Assembly: GCA_020809705.1 (NCBI GenBank)
Contig: CP085831.1
Coordinates: 2,480,001-2,544,000, forward strand
Direction: 5' to 3'
Origin: Calonectria ilicicola
Lineage: Eukaryota; Ascomycota; Sordariomycetes; Hypocreales; Nectriaceae
DNA: 64,000 nt
The translations under genes and the position numbers were made by a program. The notes beneath the pieces are model-generated. The model worked only from the letters and a program-made list of their open reading frames with translations, had not been told where the DNA came from and did not search any database. This document shows positions 23,101 through 34,342 of this stretch, piece by piece; the first letter of the stretch is position 1, and every line of letters begins with the position of its first letter.

Positions 23101-23503
23101 TTCCAGATTTGTCTCTCGGTTCTCTCATGCGGGTGCAGATCAGAAAAGATCACGCGGATATCAGGAAATGCACTTGCTAGCAGAAATACTCCGGGTTTTC
23201 ATAAGCAGAGCAGCACATCCGAGTCTTGGCATGGAGAATATGATCCCTGCCATCAAGCAGGCGCTCCCATTGAGCGTTCAGGGGCCAGTTCTAGATGCCA
23301 TTGGCGATTTTGTTCCAAAAAGTCAAGATATGGTTACACGTACGAAGACCGAAAATCAGCAGCGAATCTCACTTACTCCAAGACCTAGCAGAGAAGGTGG
23401 GCCGGCTATTCCAGGCAAAACGTCGCCACTCGGACGAGGAAGGGGTCAAAGACGAGGACAAGAGCAATCTAAGGGGGGAGGTCGAGGGCATAAGCTAACT
23501 TAA
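20172..23503 (+). CDS. NACHT-domain NOD-like receptor (NLR)
   Basis: A 1,088-residue signalling NTPase from exons 20172-20629 and 20695-23503. The intron (GTATGT, branch CTAAT, TTAG) ends just after a run of seven G; splicing to the upstream CAAG would shift the frame. Residues 1-150 (MDPLKALDLAGTIVQFVQFA onward) match the helical N-terminal domain common in fungal NLRs. The Walker A site is GKPGSGKST (287-295) and Walker B is FVDGLDEY (407-414), with CLSSRPW as sensor 1. The segment VEFLHRTVSDFL marks the DUF7791-type region after the NACHT core. Around residue 860 LLDFGADPNA resembles one ankyrin unit, but no WD40, TPR or ANK array follows; the tail is RGG-like (GRGRGQRRGQ). Such STAND proteins mediate non-self recognition in fungi. 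It lies 3.5 kb from the HET fusion gene. Confidence 0.88.
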
Positions 23504-23761
23504 ATAACCCAAATAGGAAGTCCAGGATTGGACTAGGATGTTGTTATTCATTCAATTATGGTGACTCCATCTGAAGGTGAGTTCAGTGTGTAAATACTGG
23601 TGTGACGGTTCATTACATGAGTTGGAGGGATGATATTCTAGAAGGGTGTATCATGGTGCAAAGGGACCCGGCAACACTTCAGTGACTATGCAGCCATATC
23701 AAAACAATCCCAAATAGATGAGATTTGAATCAACGTTTCTGAGCGCTGTGACATCGGATTG

Positions 23762-24796
23762 TCATATAGAGTGTTCATCGTAGTCATTACTCTGGCTCAT
23801 CCAGGCTCGCATGGCTCCGACGGCCTCTCGGTATTCTATCAGCACGCTTTCCTGAGGAAATAAACGAACAGCCTTATCCCAACCATGTTTTGCGCCTTTG
23901 ACGGTTCTCAGAGTGAATTGCTTTTTCTGGGACTGGAGCCTAGTGGCGAGTCTCAATCCCTCTGCAAGAAGCATATCGTGTTCACAGAGACATAGATGCA
24001 TTGGGGGAAGGTTCTGAAGCATTTCGTCTGGCATCAAACCAGGAGAAAGCCTTGGGTCGCTTCTATCTTCTTCAGGCATAGACGGGTAGACGTATGCCGC
24101 ATCAATGAGGTTGGTGAGTTTTTCAGACAATGTCAAATCCGGGCGCGTGCTTGTGCGACGCTTTTCTGCGCGTGATACCGTCCAGTCTAGAAGAGGATAG
24201 AATAGGATGAGCCCCATGGCATGGGTGGGAGGAAGTCTTATCGTGTAGCCCCAACGGCTGGGATCTTGAAGAATAACCCACGCGCCCAGGCAATTGGAAG
24301 CGCCTGCAGAGAAGCCCGAGAGCATTATTTTATTGGCGTCAAAGCCGAATTCTGAGGCCCGATTTGCGATGTGGCAGATGGCATCAACGCAGTCCTCAAG
24401 CGGGGATGGGAAAGGATGTTTGGGTGCCAAGCTGTAATCCACAGTGAAGACGATGACGTCAAGCGACTTGACAAGTGTGTCTACCCATCGCGCATCGTCT
24501 TTTCCTCGACCGAGGATCCAGCCGCCGCCATGAAAGTCGATGACGGCAGCTTTGGCAGTGGCTGAGGCATCCGCCGGCGTCCAGACCTGGATTCTGATCT
24601 TGTTTTGCTTTTTTCTTTGGGACAACGTTGCGTCCAGCCAAATGGTCTGGGACGGCCGTGGTGTTTGGCCGACCGTATCCTTAATGAAAGATCCTAGTCG
24701 TGCTGCATGGCGGACTACCTTTGTTTTGGCAATGAAATCCCAACGTGTGTGGATGTTTGAGACTGGGCTTGCTGTTTTTGAACCCCTAGATTCCAT
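23762..24796 (-). CDS. alpha/beta hydrolase, hormone-sensitive-lipase family
   Basis: A 344-residue intronless esterase or lipase. It has the family oxyanion motif HGGG (89-92), nucleophile elbow GFSAG (S163), acid D274 in CEHDMLLAEG and catalytic H304 in GAKHGWDKA. No signal peptide is evident, so it is probably intracellular. It is convergent with the NLR gene, their ends 258 bp apart. Small acyl esters or lactones are usual substrates in the family; the specific one is unknown. Confidence 0.88.
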   Translation of the reverse strand: MESRGSKTASPVSNIHTRWDFIAKTKVVRHAARLGSFIKDTVGQTPRPSQTIWLDATLSQRKKQNKIRIQVWTPADASATAKAAVIDFHGGGWILGRGKDDARWVDTLVKSLDVIVFTVDYSLAPKHPFPSPLEDCVDAICHIANRASEFGFDANKIMLSGFSAGASNCLGAWVILQDPSRWGYTIRLPPTHAMGLILFYPLLDWTVSRAEKRRTSTRPDLTLSEKLTNLIDAAYVYPSMPEEDRSDPRLSPGLMPDEMLQNLPPMHLCLCEHDMLLAEGLRLATRLQSQKKQFTLRTVKGAKHGWDKAVRLFPQESVLIEYREAVGAMRAWMSQSNDYDEHSI

Positions 24797-25483
24797 TTTA
24801 ACAGGTCAGTCATGCAGAATAAAACAGGTTCATTTCTTGCGAAAGTGAAAATTTGCACAACTATTGCTAAATCACCGCATGTAGATCTTCGCTAGAAATA
24901 ATGGTCAAAGCTGACAGGCGAATGTAACGCCATGCGGAGGAGACATTTTGGCTCACGCTTAGCAAAAGCCATCTCGTGTTGTGAACTAAGGCATGGGACA
25001 AGAGATCAAAATCAAACTAATCAATAATTTCTTGGGGTATTCTACTAGCTTAGTAGCAAGAGATAATGTGCGGTTTTTGCCTGGGGGCAAGCAGTGTTGA
25101 TGCAGCTACCTCGTGTAGTGGGGATGTTGGATCCAGTTGGAATCAATCTCTTGCCCACCCTCAGAAAGACTGCAGAAATAATCGAAAAAAGGGAAGCAGG
25201 TAGAGATCACTTATAACAATACATATGGAGAATGTAGGAGTAGCTTTGATGGATGTTTAGGCGAAATCGGGTGCATAAAATCCCAAAAACCAATTATGTC
25301 CATTTAATATTGCTGATGAATGTTCCTCAGGGTTAGGGTTAGGGTTAAGTGTTCAGTGTTACTAATGGAAGTCAATCCCCGAATTCATTGCCCGATTCTA
25401 CATTTTTCCAAACCAATTAAACATCCTGATCTCCTCTTTTAATCCAACTCCAATTTTACAATATAATTGGAAATTACTCGAAG
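24797..25483. other. intergenic region containing a telomere-like repeat
   Basis: About 690 bp upstream of the alpha/beta hydrolase and downstream of the coiled-coil gene. It holds the short TTAGGG array at 25329-25348, listed separately. No coding frame is supported. Confidence 0.5.
25329..25348 (+). repeat. interstitial telomere-like TTAGGG repeat
   Basis: About three units of the fungal telomere repeat occur in tandem (AGGGTTAGGGTTAGGGTTAA). It may be a relic of chromosome-end repair or a binding site for a telobox factor. It lies about 535 bp upstream of the hydrolase start. Confidence 0.8.
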
Positions 25484-26422
25484 CTAGATGGCGTTACTCG
25501 CTTTGTCCACAAGATCCTTGAGCTGGTTGATCAAACTCGCATGAGACCCCTTAATCCGGTCTAATTCCTTGTAGGCGGATAATTTAACCGAATTGGTGAG
25601 GCTTACAGCCTTATTGAGGTTTGATGACGTCTCTCGTAGACGCGCTGCGAGGCTCAAATTCTCCTCCCTGTAACGATGCTCGCTCTCATTCAAGGATGTG
25701 ATACTTTGTTGCAAACTCTGGCACTCATTTTCTAGTTGTGTCTTATCTGCTGTAAGACTACCAACCTGGCTGATGAGCTCCTGATTTTGCTTGGTCAAAT
25801 CGTCGATGCGTTGCTGCATTGCCGTGCTTGTGGCTTCTCGAGTCTGAGCTAGCTCCTCCTCGCCAACTAAAACGTTCTTCAATTGATAAATGGGCTGCTC
25901 GACTTTTGTTTCGGGGTCAAATGGGATATTATTGTGGGAGTTGTTGTTTTTGTAAAGGGTTTTCACACGTTCCATCATATCTCCCAACTCAACCTCGAGC
26001 TGTGAGTTGTTTGACCTTAGATCCATGATCTCTTTGTCTCGCTCAGTCAGTAAGACCTGTAAGTTGCGAACTTGCGCGAAAAGGGATGTGCTGATCTCGG
26101 CAGCAAATTCGATATTGTGGATACGGTTCGAAGGCTGGTTACGATTTTTTCGCGAAGGAACAACGAGTTTAGCCGGGGATTCGATAGCCTGGCTCTGAAA
26201 TGTAGATGGCTCAGCATACCGTTGTTGGAAATTTCCTAGCTGAGCCTTAAGACTACGATTTTCTTGGCTTTGAGACGACGGTTCCTCTAACTTGAAACTT
26301 ACAAAGTCTAGTGAGGCATTGTGACGGTGAGCCGGTGAGATTGTTGACGAGACACCAGGTTCGCCAGCTGCAGTATTAAGGGCCGTTGAGCCAGGATTAT
26401 CTGATGTTGGAGAAGGGGCCAT
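25484..26422 (-). CDS. coiled-coil protein of unknown function
   Basis: A 312-residue single-exon gene with ATG at 26422. The first 100 residues are Ser/Pro/Gln-rich and disordered. From about 108 onward the sequence is heptad-rich: ISTSLFAQVRNLQVLLTERD, MMERVKTLYKNN, QRIDDLTKQNQELISQVG and LNESEHRYREENLSLAARL, interrupted by a loop around 165-185. It has no catalytic motif, signal peptide or membrane helix. Similar coiled coils occur in fungal cytoskeletal and transport proteins, but I cannot assign a family. It diverges from the HET fusion gene across a 592-bp intergenic region, so the two may share a promoter region. Confidence 0.75.
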   Translation of the reverse strand: MAPSPTSDNPGSTALNTAAGEPGVSSTISPAHRHNASLDFVSFKLEEPSSQSQENRSLKAQLGNFQQRYAEPSTFQSQAIESPAKLVVPSRKNRNQPSNRIHNIEFAAEISTSLFAQVRNLQVLLTERDKEIMDLRSNNSQLEVELGDMMERVKTLYKNNNSHNNIPFDPETKVEQPIYQLKNVLVGEEELAQTREATSTAMQQRIDDLTKQNQELISQVGSLTADKTQLENECQSLQQSITSLNESEHRYREENLSLAARLRETSSNLNKAVSLTNSVKLSAYKELDRIKGSHASLINQLKDLVDKASNAI

Positions 26423-27014
26423 GGCTCTTGAGCGCTCTCACACCAAGTAAATGTCATGAAATCTTCTCATTCTAATGTTGAGATGGGAAATTGACCGAGC
26501 TGTTCAATTTGACGCACACTCAAATCCTCAAAGTGTGGTCAGAAGCGGGGCGTACGTTTGGGGCTGAGGAGCCACATCAGAATCTGGCCTATAGTAAGCC
26601 AGACGCCTGAAATCACATCATCACGTGTTTCTTTTTCGCATCGTGCATTTGGCTAGTTAATTGACCTGGGTTCAGAATTGGAGAAACAGGGCAGTAGCTT
26701 AAAGCGCACGACTGTACCGTTCTTGGGTGAGCCGTGGTGGCTGATTGTGAGCAGGCGAATATTTACCCAGAAATCGGCTAACGTACAAGTTGTTTATGCA
26801 TCTTAAACCCACTTGCAGCTTTTATTGTTGATAATTGCCGCTGTCCGCACTTACCGATAATTCGCTGCTACCCGCCACGCTGAGAAGATAAGCAGCCTCA
26901 GCCAGTCAGCCCAACAGAGCCCAACAACCCCACACGTACAGCATCCGAGGTATCACTTCATTTATATGATTAATCCATTACTTTGACCTCTTATATCCTG
27001 ATTCCCATCAGAAA
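26423..27014. promoter_or_regulatory. divergent promoter region, coiled-coil gene / HET fusion gene
   Basis: A 592-bp region between two divergent starts (26422 minus, 27015 plus). No TATA box stands out. Co-regulation of the two genes is possible but not shown by the sequence. Confidence 0.35.
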
Positions 27015-30000
27015 ATGGGTTCTCTTTTCAGATTTTTGGCTGGAATCGGCGCAGCTCTATACCCAGACCCGGCAGAAAGCCCAGCCACAAAGTTATCAGC
27101 GTCTTTGGACAGGCAGCATGCGGCAATTTTTTCTGACATTCCGCAGACGAGTAAAGAGGCTAGAATTCACATCGATAAAATCAGACGTGAAATGCATCAG
27201 GGTTATAATAGTAGAGCAGCAAAGAATCTAGATTGTGCCCTTGACAAGTGAGTGCGTGCCAGTCCCTGTTGCGGTGACTTTCCTTCTGACCGAAAGTCGT
27301 GTTAGGTTTTCGAATGACTTGTATCAAAAACAGACACACTTCTTTCTTGAACTACTCCAAAATGCCGATGATGCCGATTATGAAAATGGAGAACCAAAAA
27401 TGAATATAATATACCGGGAACGCGATGCTACGATTCAGTTTGACACTAATGAGATTGGCTTTGGGGAGAGTGATGTTGAATCAATCTGCAGTATAGGAAT
27501 GACATCAAAGGACAAGAACAACTTAGGAAACAAACAAATTGGGAGAAAGGGAATCGGCTTTAAAGCTGTATTCCAGGTAGCGGATGAAGTATTTATTAGT
27601 TCTGGCCCCTACTCGTTCAAATTTAGCGACAAAGAACCTCTTGGTAGGCTCACGCCAGCTTGGGCCGAATTTCCCTACAAGCCTCGAATAGAACATACAT
27701 CTATTTTGCTTAAACTCCGAAGAAAGGAGGATGGTATAAGACTTGTCAAAGAAATGAAGAACCTCGACGCAAGGCTACTGATGTTTACCCACAAGATCAA
27801 GACGATCCAGATTCAAATATTTGAGAACCACTTCCCTGGCATAAATTTTACACTGAAAAGACACGACATTGAATGGAAAGGATTTCCCTCGAAGATTCTA
27901 GAACCTGGGGATTTACCACGTCATCTGATATGTCGATATATGGTTCCGAACTTCCTACCCGAAAATCAATGGCAAAATTACGAAGATGTTGATCTCATCT
28001 TCGCGTTTCCAACAAACACTGACGCTACCTCAATTCAGCGACAGAAAGACCCTAGTATCATATCTTCTGAGTCATCAATGGTTTATTCATTTCTTCCTAT
28101 TCGTGATTATGGCTTCAAGGTGTGCAGACTACCCAGCGCGAATCAGATATAGAACTTTATCTTAACTTTATTCAGTTTGTCATTCAAGCAGATTTCGATC
28201 TAATAGCAAATCGTGAAGAGATTGAATTCTTCTCTAAAAAGAACCTAGCTCTCCGCAAGCATATACCTATCGCATTGTTAGAGGCTATTATCAAACTGCA
28301 AGACTCGGTCCTCCAGTATCGTTGGCCACAGTATTTTCCAATAAGGGACGATGATAAAAAGGACTTTTTTCAGGGGCTTTGGCAAGATGTAAAAGTTCTT
28401 TTATCGCAAAAGAACATTATTGAATCAGCAGCGGGAAAGAAAATGCGACCTTCAGAGCTGGTGCTCGTTCCTAAGACTTTCTCCGATGGTGAAGGCGAAC
28501 CTCTGATCCCATTTGAATGCTCTCATTTGGAGTACGTATCAGCCAAATACCCTATTTATTTATCAACCGCAATCGAGAGTCTCGGGGTTAGATATGTTTC
28601 GAAGAAGGACTTTCTTCACGACCTGTCCAACTTTATCGATGCACATTCTTCCAAATTCCAGAGTAACCCCGAGGCTTGGCATTTTCAGCTTTGGGAAGTA
28701 CTTGACAACCTTACTCCTGAATATGAAAACGAAGTTTTTTCCCTTCCATTTATCAGGCTTCAAGATGGGACATGGGAAGCACCTGACGATGGCCGTCTCG
28801 TATTTCCTCACACACCGGATGGCCTTCTTGTGCCAAGTAAGATTGGCTATACTATAGTCCACTTTGACTCATCTCGAAATCGCCCCTCGAAGGCATTACT
28901 CCGCAAATTTGGTGTTCGAGAGGTTGATCGAATCGAAGTATGTCGTTCTATCATAGAGAAACACAAGGACTTTGAGTTCTCTGATCCCGCGGCAATATGC
29001 AGGGCGGATTTAATCCGTCACGCAGAGTTCCTTCATCGAGCACGTTGGGAGCGACACAAAGAAGAAGAAGAACTCTGGGTGGTAGCGGTGAGAAATAATG
29101 TCGAGTTGCATTGCCTCAGCCACGCTGCTTACCTAGAATCTGACGACGGAAATTCCGCTGGCAAGATTCTCGGTGAACACATGACAAAGCTCCCTTTTTT
29201 ACACGAAGATTACTCAGCAATCTTCAAGACCACTGACGATCAAGAGTGGCTCATACGGAATCTGCAGATGGATATTTTCCCAAAAGTAGTTGAGCTAGAC
29301 TATACAACAAGCGAGTTCGGGCTACATGCCGATTTCACCTTCCTAATCAATACTATTCCTGCACTGGCAGTGCTGCAGCTCTTGAAAGCACACTGGAAAT
29401 ATTACAGTACCTGGATAATACCTGAAAGTTCGGCTCTTGATGGTCAAATTCACACAAAGCGGGTTGGGAATGCATGCCACAATGAGATTAAGCATGCAAT
29501 ATCATCAATGACAGTTAAGTGTCTCGATGGCACTTTTAAGCTCAATCGGACTTGTCTGCCTCGTAAAGATGTTCTGATATCTCTCGGCTTAACATCAATC
29601 TCATCAAGCTTGACCAAGTCTACATTCCCAATACTCTCTCTTCCTGAATACTATTCAGCAGATTGGGATTTCCTAGAGGTATTTGGAGTTGTAGTCAGTG
29701 TGAAAGCTGAGCATTTTGTTCGATGTCTTGAGGAAGCTATAAAGTCAGAAACCACGATAGAGGAGATGGCATCTTTATATAAAAGAATCGAATCTTTTAT
29801 TCTAGGGACAGGAGAGGTTGACCTCCTCAAGTAAGCACGATACGAACGACTTTAGCGAATTTTGCTGATAATCTAATAGGCAACAATTTCAAGAAAAATC
29901 CCTAATTCTGCTCGATGAAAAGATCCCTAGGTGGGTTAGTATAAACGATTGTGTCTGGAGTGGACCAAAATGTCTCACCAAAATTGCTCGCCTGGATTGC

Positions 30001-33000
30001 TACTATCCCCAGCGTAAAAGCCTTTTCCATAAGCTTGGAATTGGTCATGCGACAATTGAAACTATGATTGCAGAAGCAAGACAAATCACTTCTAGTGATC
30101 CATTGTATTATATTCGTGAAATTCTTGAGGAGCTCAACCTCATGGCGAGTGGAATATCGAGTCAGATTCCATTGATCGATCTCATCGGCGTGCCAATTTT
30201 CCCTGTTTTTTCTCCACATTGCCACCATGCGTTTGAGCTAAAAACCGCCGGGTCAATAACAGAAAAGAACGAGTGGTACATTGCAGATGATCCTTACTTC
30301 CGTCATGGCTTCGAAATGCATATACCTCTTTTTGCTTTCGACTTGTCAGAACTTGACATGAAATCACTGGGAGAAAGTATGGGGTGGAAATGTGCAGACA
30401 GAATACTAGGGAATCAGACGAAAAGGGAGGGAAAGATAGAGGGTGAGCAGATGATTAACACGACATATACTGAATATTTCCGACAGAGATGGCGTTGCAT
30501 TGCCCGGTGCGTGTTCTGATTTTTTTCGTCGCTTCCTGAGACATTATAATTATAATATTAACATCGGCAGGCTTATTCCCTCTTCGGCATCAAACATTTC
30601 TGCACTCCAAAGGCAGCTTTTCAATGTCCAGGTATACGAGGTAGAGAATGTATTCGAAGAATGGAAGCTTTGCACACCCCATCGAAGTCCCATTTCTGGA
30701 CCTCGAAACCCTGGTCAAATCGTCATCTCTCAAAAAGCTGATGCGCTACAAATTTCGCTGACCAAAAATAACATCATTATAGGACAACCTCCACTAGAGC
30801 TTGTAAAAGAATTAGCCAACCTATATAGAATCTCTAACCATGACCACTTACTACTCCTTCTCAACATTCTGGTGCAAGAAGATGTTGAAAGGATAACCAA
30901 AGACATGGATCAACGAGGAGTTCCAGACAATGTTCCAGACTTAGAACAATCAGATGATGAAAGAAAGGAAATTTGTGACCAAGGATTACCTGATGAAAAA
31001 GTGCTAGAGCAGGAGACGTTTGAAGGTGAAGATTCAGAAGCAAACAATATTAGCCATGGAGAGAAAGAAAAGGATTTGGACGCAAAAAGAAAGCAAGTGG
31101 GCCTTACGTTACACAATCTGGAGCAACTGGTACCAGTATCGGCTCCGATATCAAATTTGAAAATCGACAGTGATGGTTCGCGGGCTTTAATTCCGGAATC
31201 AATAAGAGAAGACCCAATCACCATTCTGACGGACCGCCGAAGTCGTAGCGAATTTACAGGGCAGATCAAAGACGACAGCACTTTGCCGGTTTCTCGAAAA
31301 AGAGAAGATAGCCTATTGACGGCGCCAACCCGATCAGTCCGATCACACTCGATTGGCCCTGGTATGGCGGGTGAATCACAAGACAATCGTCGCTGGGATA
31401 TTATACCGCCCCACGATAGAGAGGGAGCTGCACAATTGTTGCGATCCATGGTATCACAATCAGAAGATGAATTCGTGAATATGAGCGATGGTGTGGTGAT
31501 CAACCCCTCCCTGTCAACCCTATTTATGGGTGAAGACACGCAAGATACCCAGTATTATGGGGAGTTATATGTAAGATTATGCAATGCTAAACCTTTTTTT
31601 TATCATGTAAATCCTAACTATAACCGCTTGAAGATGTCTCGTTTCCTAGGTTTCTTTCTCGGCCAAGACGGATTCGACCCCTCCAAGCACTGGCTGAGCC
31701 CGATGCGTTCACGTCACGGACTCGGAATGGTTCAACTAGATGATAACGATTCTGACTCTACTTTTGCAATACAAGATACTACTGGGAAGCTTATGGGGCT
31801 CATTAATCGCGGCCTCTCAATAAAAGAGCCCTGGATTCAAGATCAATGCATCTTTCACATCCAGGTTTGTGTAACTAACCTCGGTCTCCATTCACCCTTC
31901 CAGTTGTCAAAAACACAATATAATAAGGTGCGTTGTTGCCCATCTAAGGTTATAATGACCACATGATTGATATATGAGCACTTTAGGCAAAGTCTATGAC
32001 TCTGAATCCTGATACAAGGCCCCAGGAAATCTACATCCTGGCTCGTGTCTATGACATCTCTGGTGAACCTGGTATTTCCCTGTACGCAGATCCTTGGCGC
32101 CTTCATGAGGAAGATGGTATCTCACTTGAGCCTACGAGCTCTTACCAAGGAATAGTCTCACCGAGAGCGTTACCATTGCTGACCGAAGGTTGCTCGGATG
32201 TTGTCGCCAGCATCAATATGGCAACTCTCTACCGGGATATGCAGATAAGTGCAACCCAAATCCGTCTTCTCAAGCTGGAGTTACTTGATAGAGGAGGTGA
32301 TGAGAAGGCACCCCTGAAAGCTGAAATGATTCGGGTATCAGTCAACTCTCCCATGCCGTTCTGGGCAATATCTTATTGCTGGGGTCCTCAACCAACCCAG
32401 TATGGACCGTTCCTTGAGGTGAACAATACAAAGGTTCCGATCACAGAATCCCTTTGGTCGTGTCTCAGATGCCTGCGGCGTAAGGACAGACTGGCACCCA
32501 TCTGGGCTGACGCAGTATGCATTAATCAGAAAGACGATATCGAGAAAGCAATCCAGGTCCGTAGAATGGGATCTTTGTACAGCAAAGCTGAAAAGGTCCT
32601 TATTTGGACGGGAGAACACGATCTTGGTGCCCTACAATTCCTTGATGAGTTACAAAAAGCGGCTTCTCCTCCAACTCTCAACTACAAACAGGATCAACAA
32701 CGAGACTCTGAGCGCATCGATACACTTCTGGGGAGGCCCTGGTTTACTCGCACTTGGACTATTCAAGAACTCGTTCTGGGCAGTCAAGTCACCGTTTTAT
32801 CTGCAGACTTAGAAATTAATTGGGATGGTTTTATGAGGGGCATCAGAAAGTTTGAGAGTCACACCCAAGAGATGCTACATTCAGGCAACACAATGCGTTT
32901 GCTTCAAAGGTCGAATGCCGCACTCGCCCTAGATCGTACCCGTCAATTTTATCAAGGAACTAGCGGCGAAGTTTCTACAAGCCAGCAACTAAAATACAGT

Positions 33001-34071
33001 TTCTTGGAGCTAATTGAGTTATTCTTTTACACCAAGTCAACCCAGCCTCGCGACAAACTTTTCGCCCTCATTAATTTAGCCTATGACACCACTCTTAGTG
33101 GTGGGCACAGAGGCTTTCATCCAGATTACAAGGCAAGTGAGATTGAAATTCTGTCAAGATTCGCCACTGAGTTTGTGAAAGCGGGAAGGGTTTTGGAACT
33201 TCTATACCGAGCTGGAACCAACAAGGGCTGCAATTCCTGTAGCTGGATCCCTGACCTCATGAATGAGCAGCGCAGAAATGTTTACTCTGCCACCATCTCC
33301 AGTTGGGAGGCGGTTGGATCAGGAAGCACGCGAGGCTTTAGCACTGGGGACCGGTTTCCGCCTGATGCCCGTGTGTTGGATCCAATTTCAATGTCATCAG
33401 ATCCATCAAATATGACAATTAGTGGCCAGCCCCGGCTTGCTATAAGAGGACGGAAAATGGACTCAATACAGAGCTGTCGGCATCTTGAATTAAGCTTCAA
33501 CGGCCAGATGACATCTTTCAGCAAAACGCTAAACGACTTCCATCAGTATGTGTCAACGCTCCGAATTTACCCAAACTTAGGAGAAAAATGGCAACGGGAT
33601 TTGGTGATCAAATGTCTTATTGGAGATGCTTCAGGACCCCAAACGGAAAATCTCCTAGCCTCCTGCTTTGTCAGACCGTGGCAAGGAAAGCCCCCCACAC
33701 CGTGGACAGAAGGGTTTGAGGATGTTGTGTTCAACGCAAACCCGAGTCAGAATGGCCGCGAATATATGACCTTATCTGACGAATCGCGGCGGGTTGTTGA
33801 TCAATTCTGGGAGACAGCCTTGACTTTTCTACGAAGAGTTCCACAAGCCACGGCCTGCATAACAAAAAAATACTACGCGGGTATCGTGCCTGGGGAAGCT
33901 CAACGCAACGACATTATTTTTGTTCCACATGGTGCTAAAGTGCCGTTTGTGCTAAGGGAAATTAGTAACGGGTATTTCAAACTCATTGGGGAGTGCTATG
34001 TACATGGCATTATGTACAACCAAAATAGTACGGCCATGTACATAGACGATGATGAGGTATGCTTGATATAA
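27015..34071 (+). CDS. NO VEIN/sacsin-type ATPase fused to a HET domain
   Basis: A 2,238-residue protein from exons 27015-27247, 27297-28119, 28176-29830, 29880-30506, 30571-31570, 31634-31927 and 31987-34071; every phase agrees. Residues about 80-180 form a GHKL (HSP90-like) ATPase: N box ELLQNADDA (E96, N100), DTNEIGFG (127-134) and GRKGIGFKA (160-168). A long sacsin/NO VEIN-like body follows, then a disordered charged linker (about 1180-1400). A NO VEIN C-terminal domain (DUF3883-like) comes next, from GELY near 1443 through HSPFQLSKTQYNK to FVDPW-like YADPWRL near 1580. Residues 1665-1815 are a HET domain with SYCWG, IWADAVCINQKD and RPWFTRTWTIQEL, and the usual HET C-terminus (GECYVHGIMYN) closes the protein. 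The last exon carries the end of the NO VEIN domain and all of HET. HET domains trigger incompatibility cell death; the ATPase part may be the sensor, which is inference. Confidence 0.88.
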
Positions 34072-34342
34072 GTTGCATATTACTAAAGAAAATAACTTGG
34101 ATAATATACTATTAAGAAACAGACTAAAAGGGCCTCAAAATAAATAATTTCCTTAAATAATTAGGATCTTATTTATGATAAAATAAAATAATTTATTCAA
34201 AGATTCTCTCAAAGGTCCTCTATAACTATTCTAGCCACAAGGCACTGGTTTTCATCAAGTTATACAAGTCAAGAAGGTATTATATATTTAAGCTACTTGG
34301 TTCTTATAATACAGTATATACCGGGTCGTTTTTCTTGGCAAT

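Noticed and set aside
31866..31904. Possible intron (GTTTGTGT..CCAG) in the NO VEIN C-terminal domain
   Set aside because: The unspliced frame reads HIQVCVTNLGLHSPFQLS, which follows the expected NO VEIN pattern, so the sequence is exonic.
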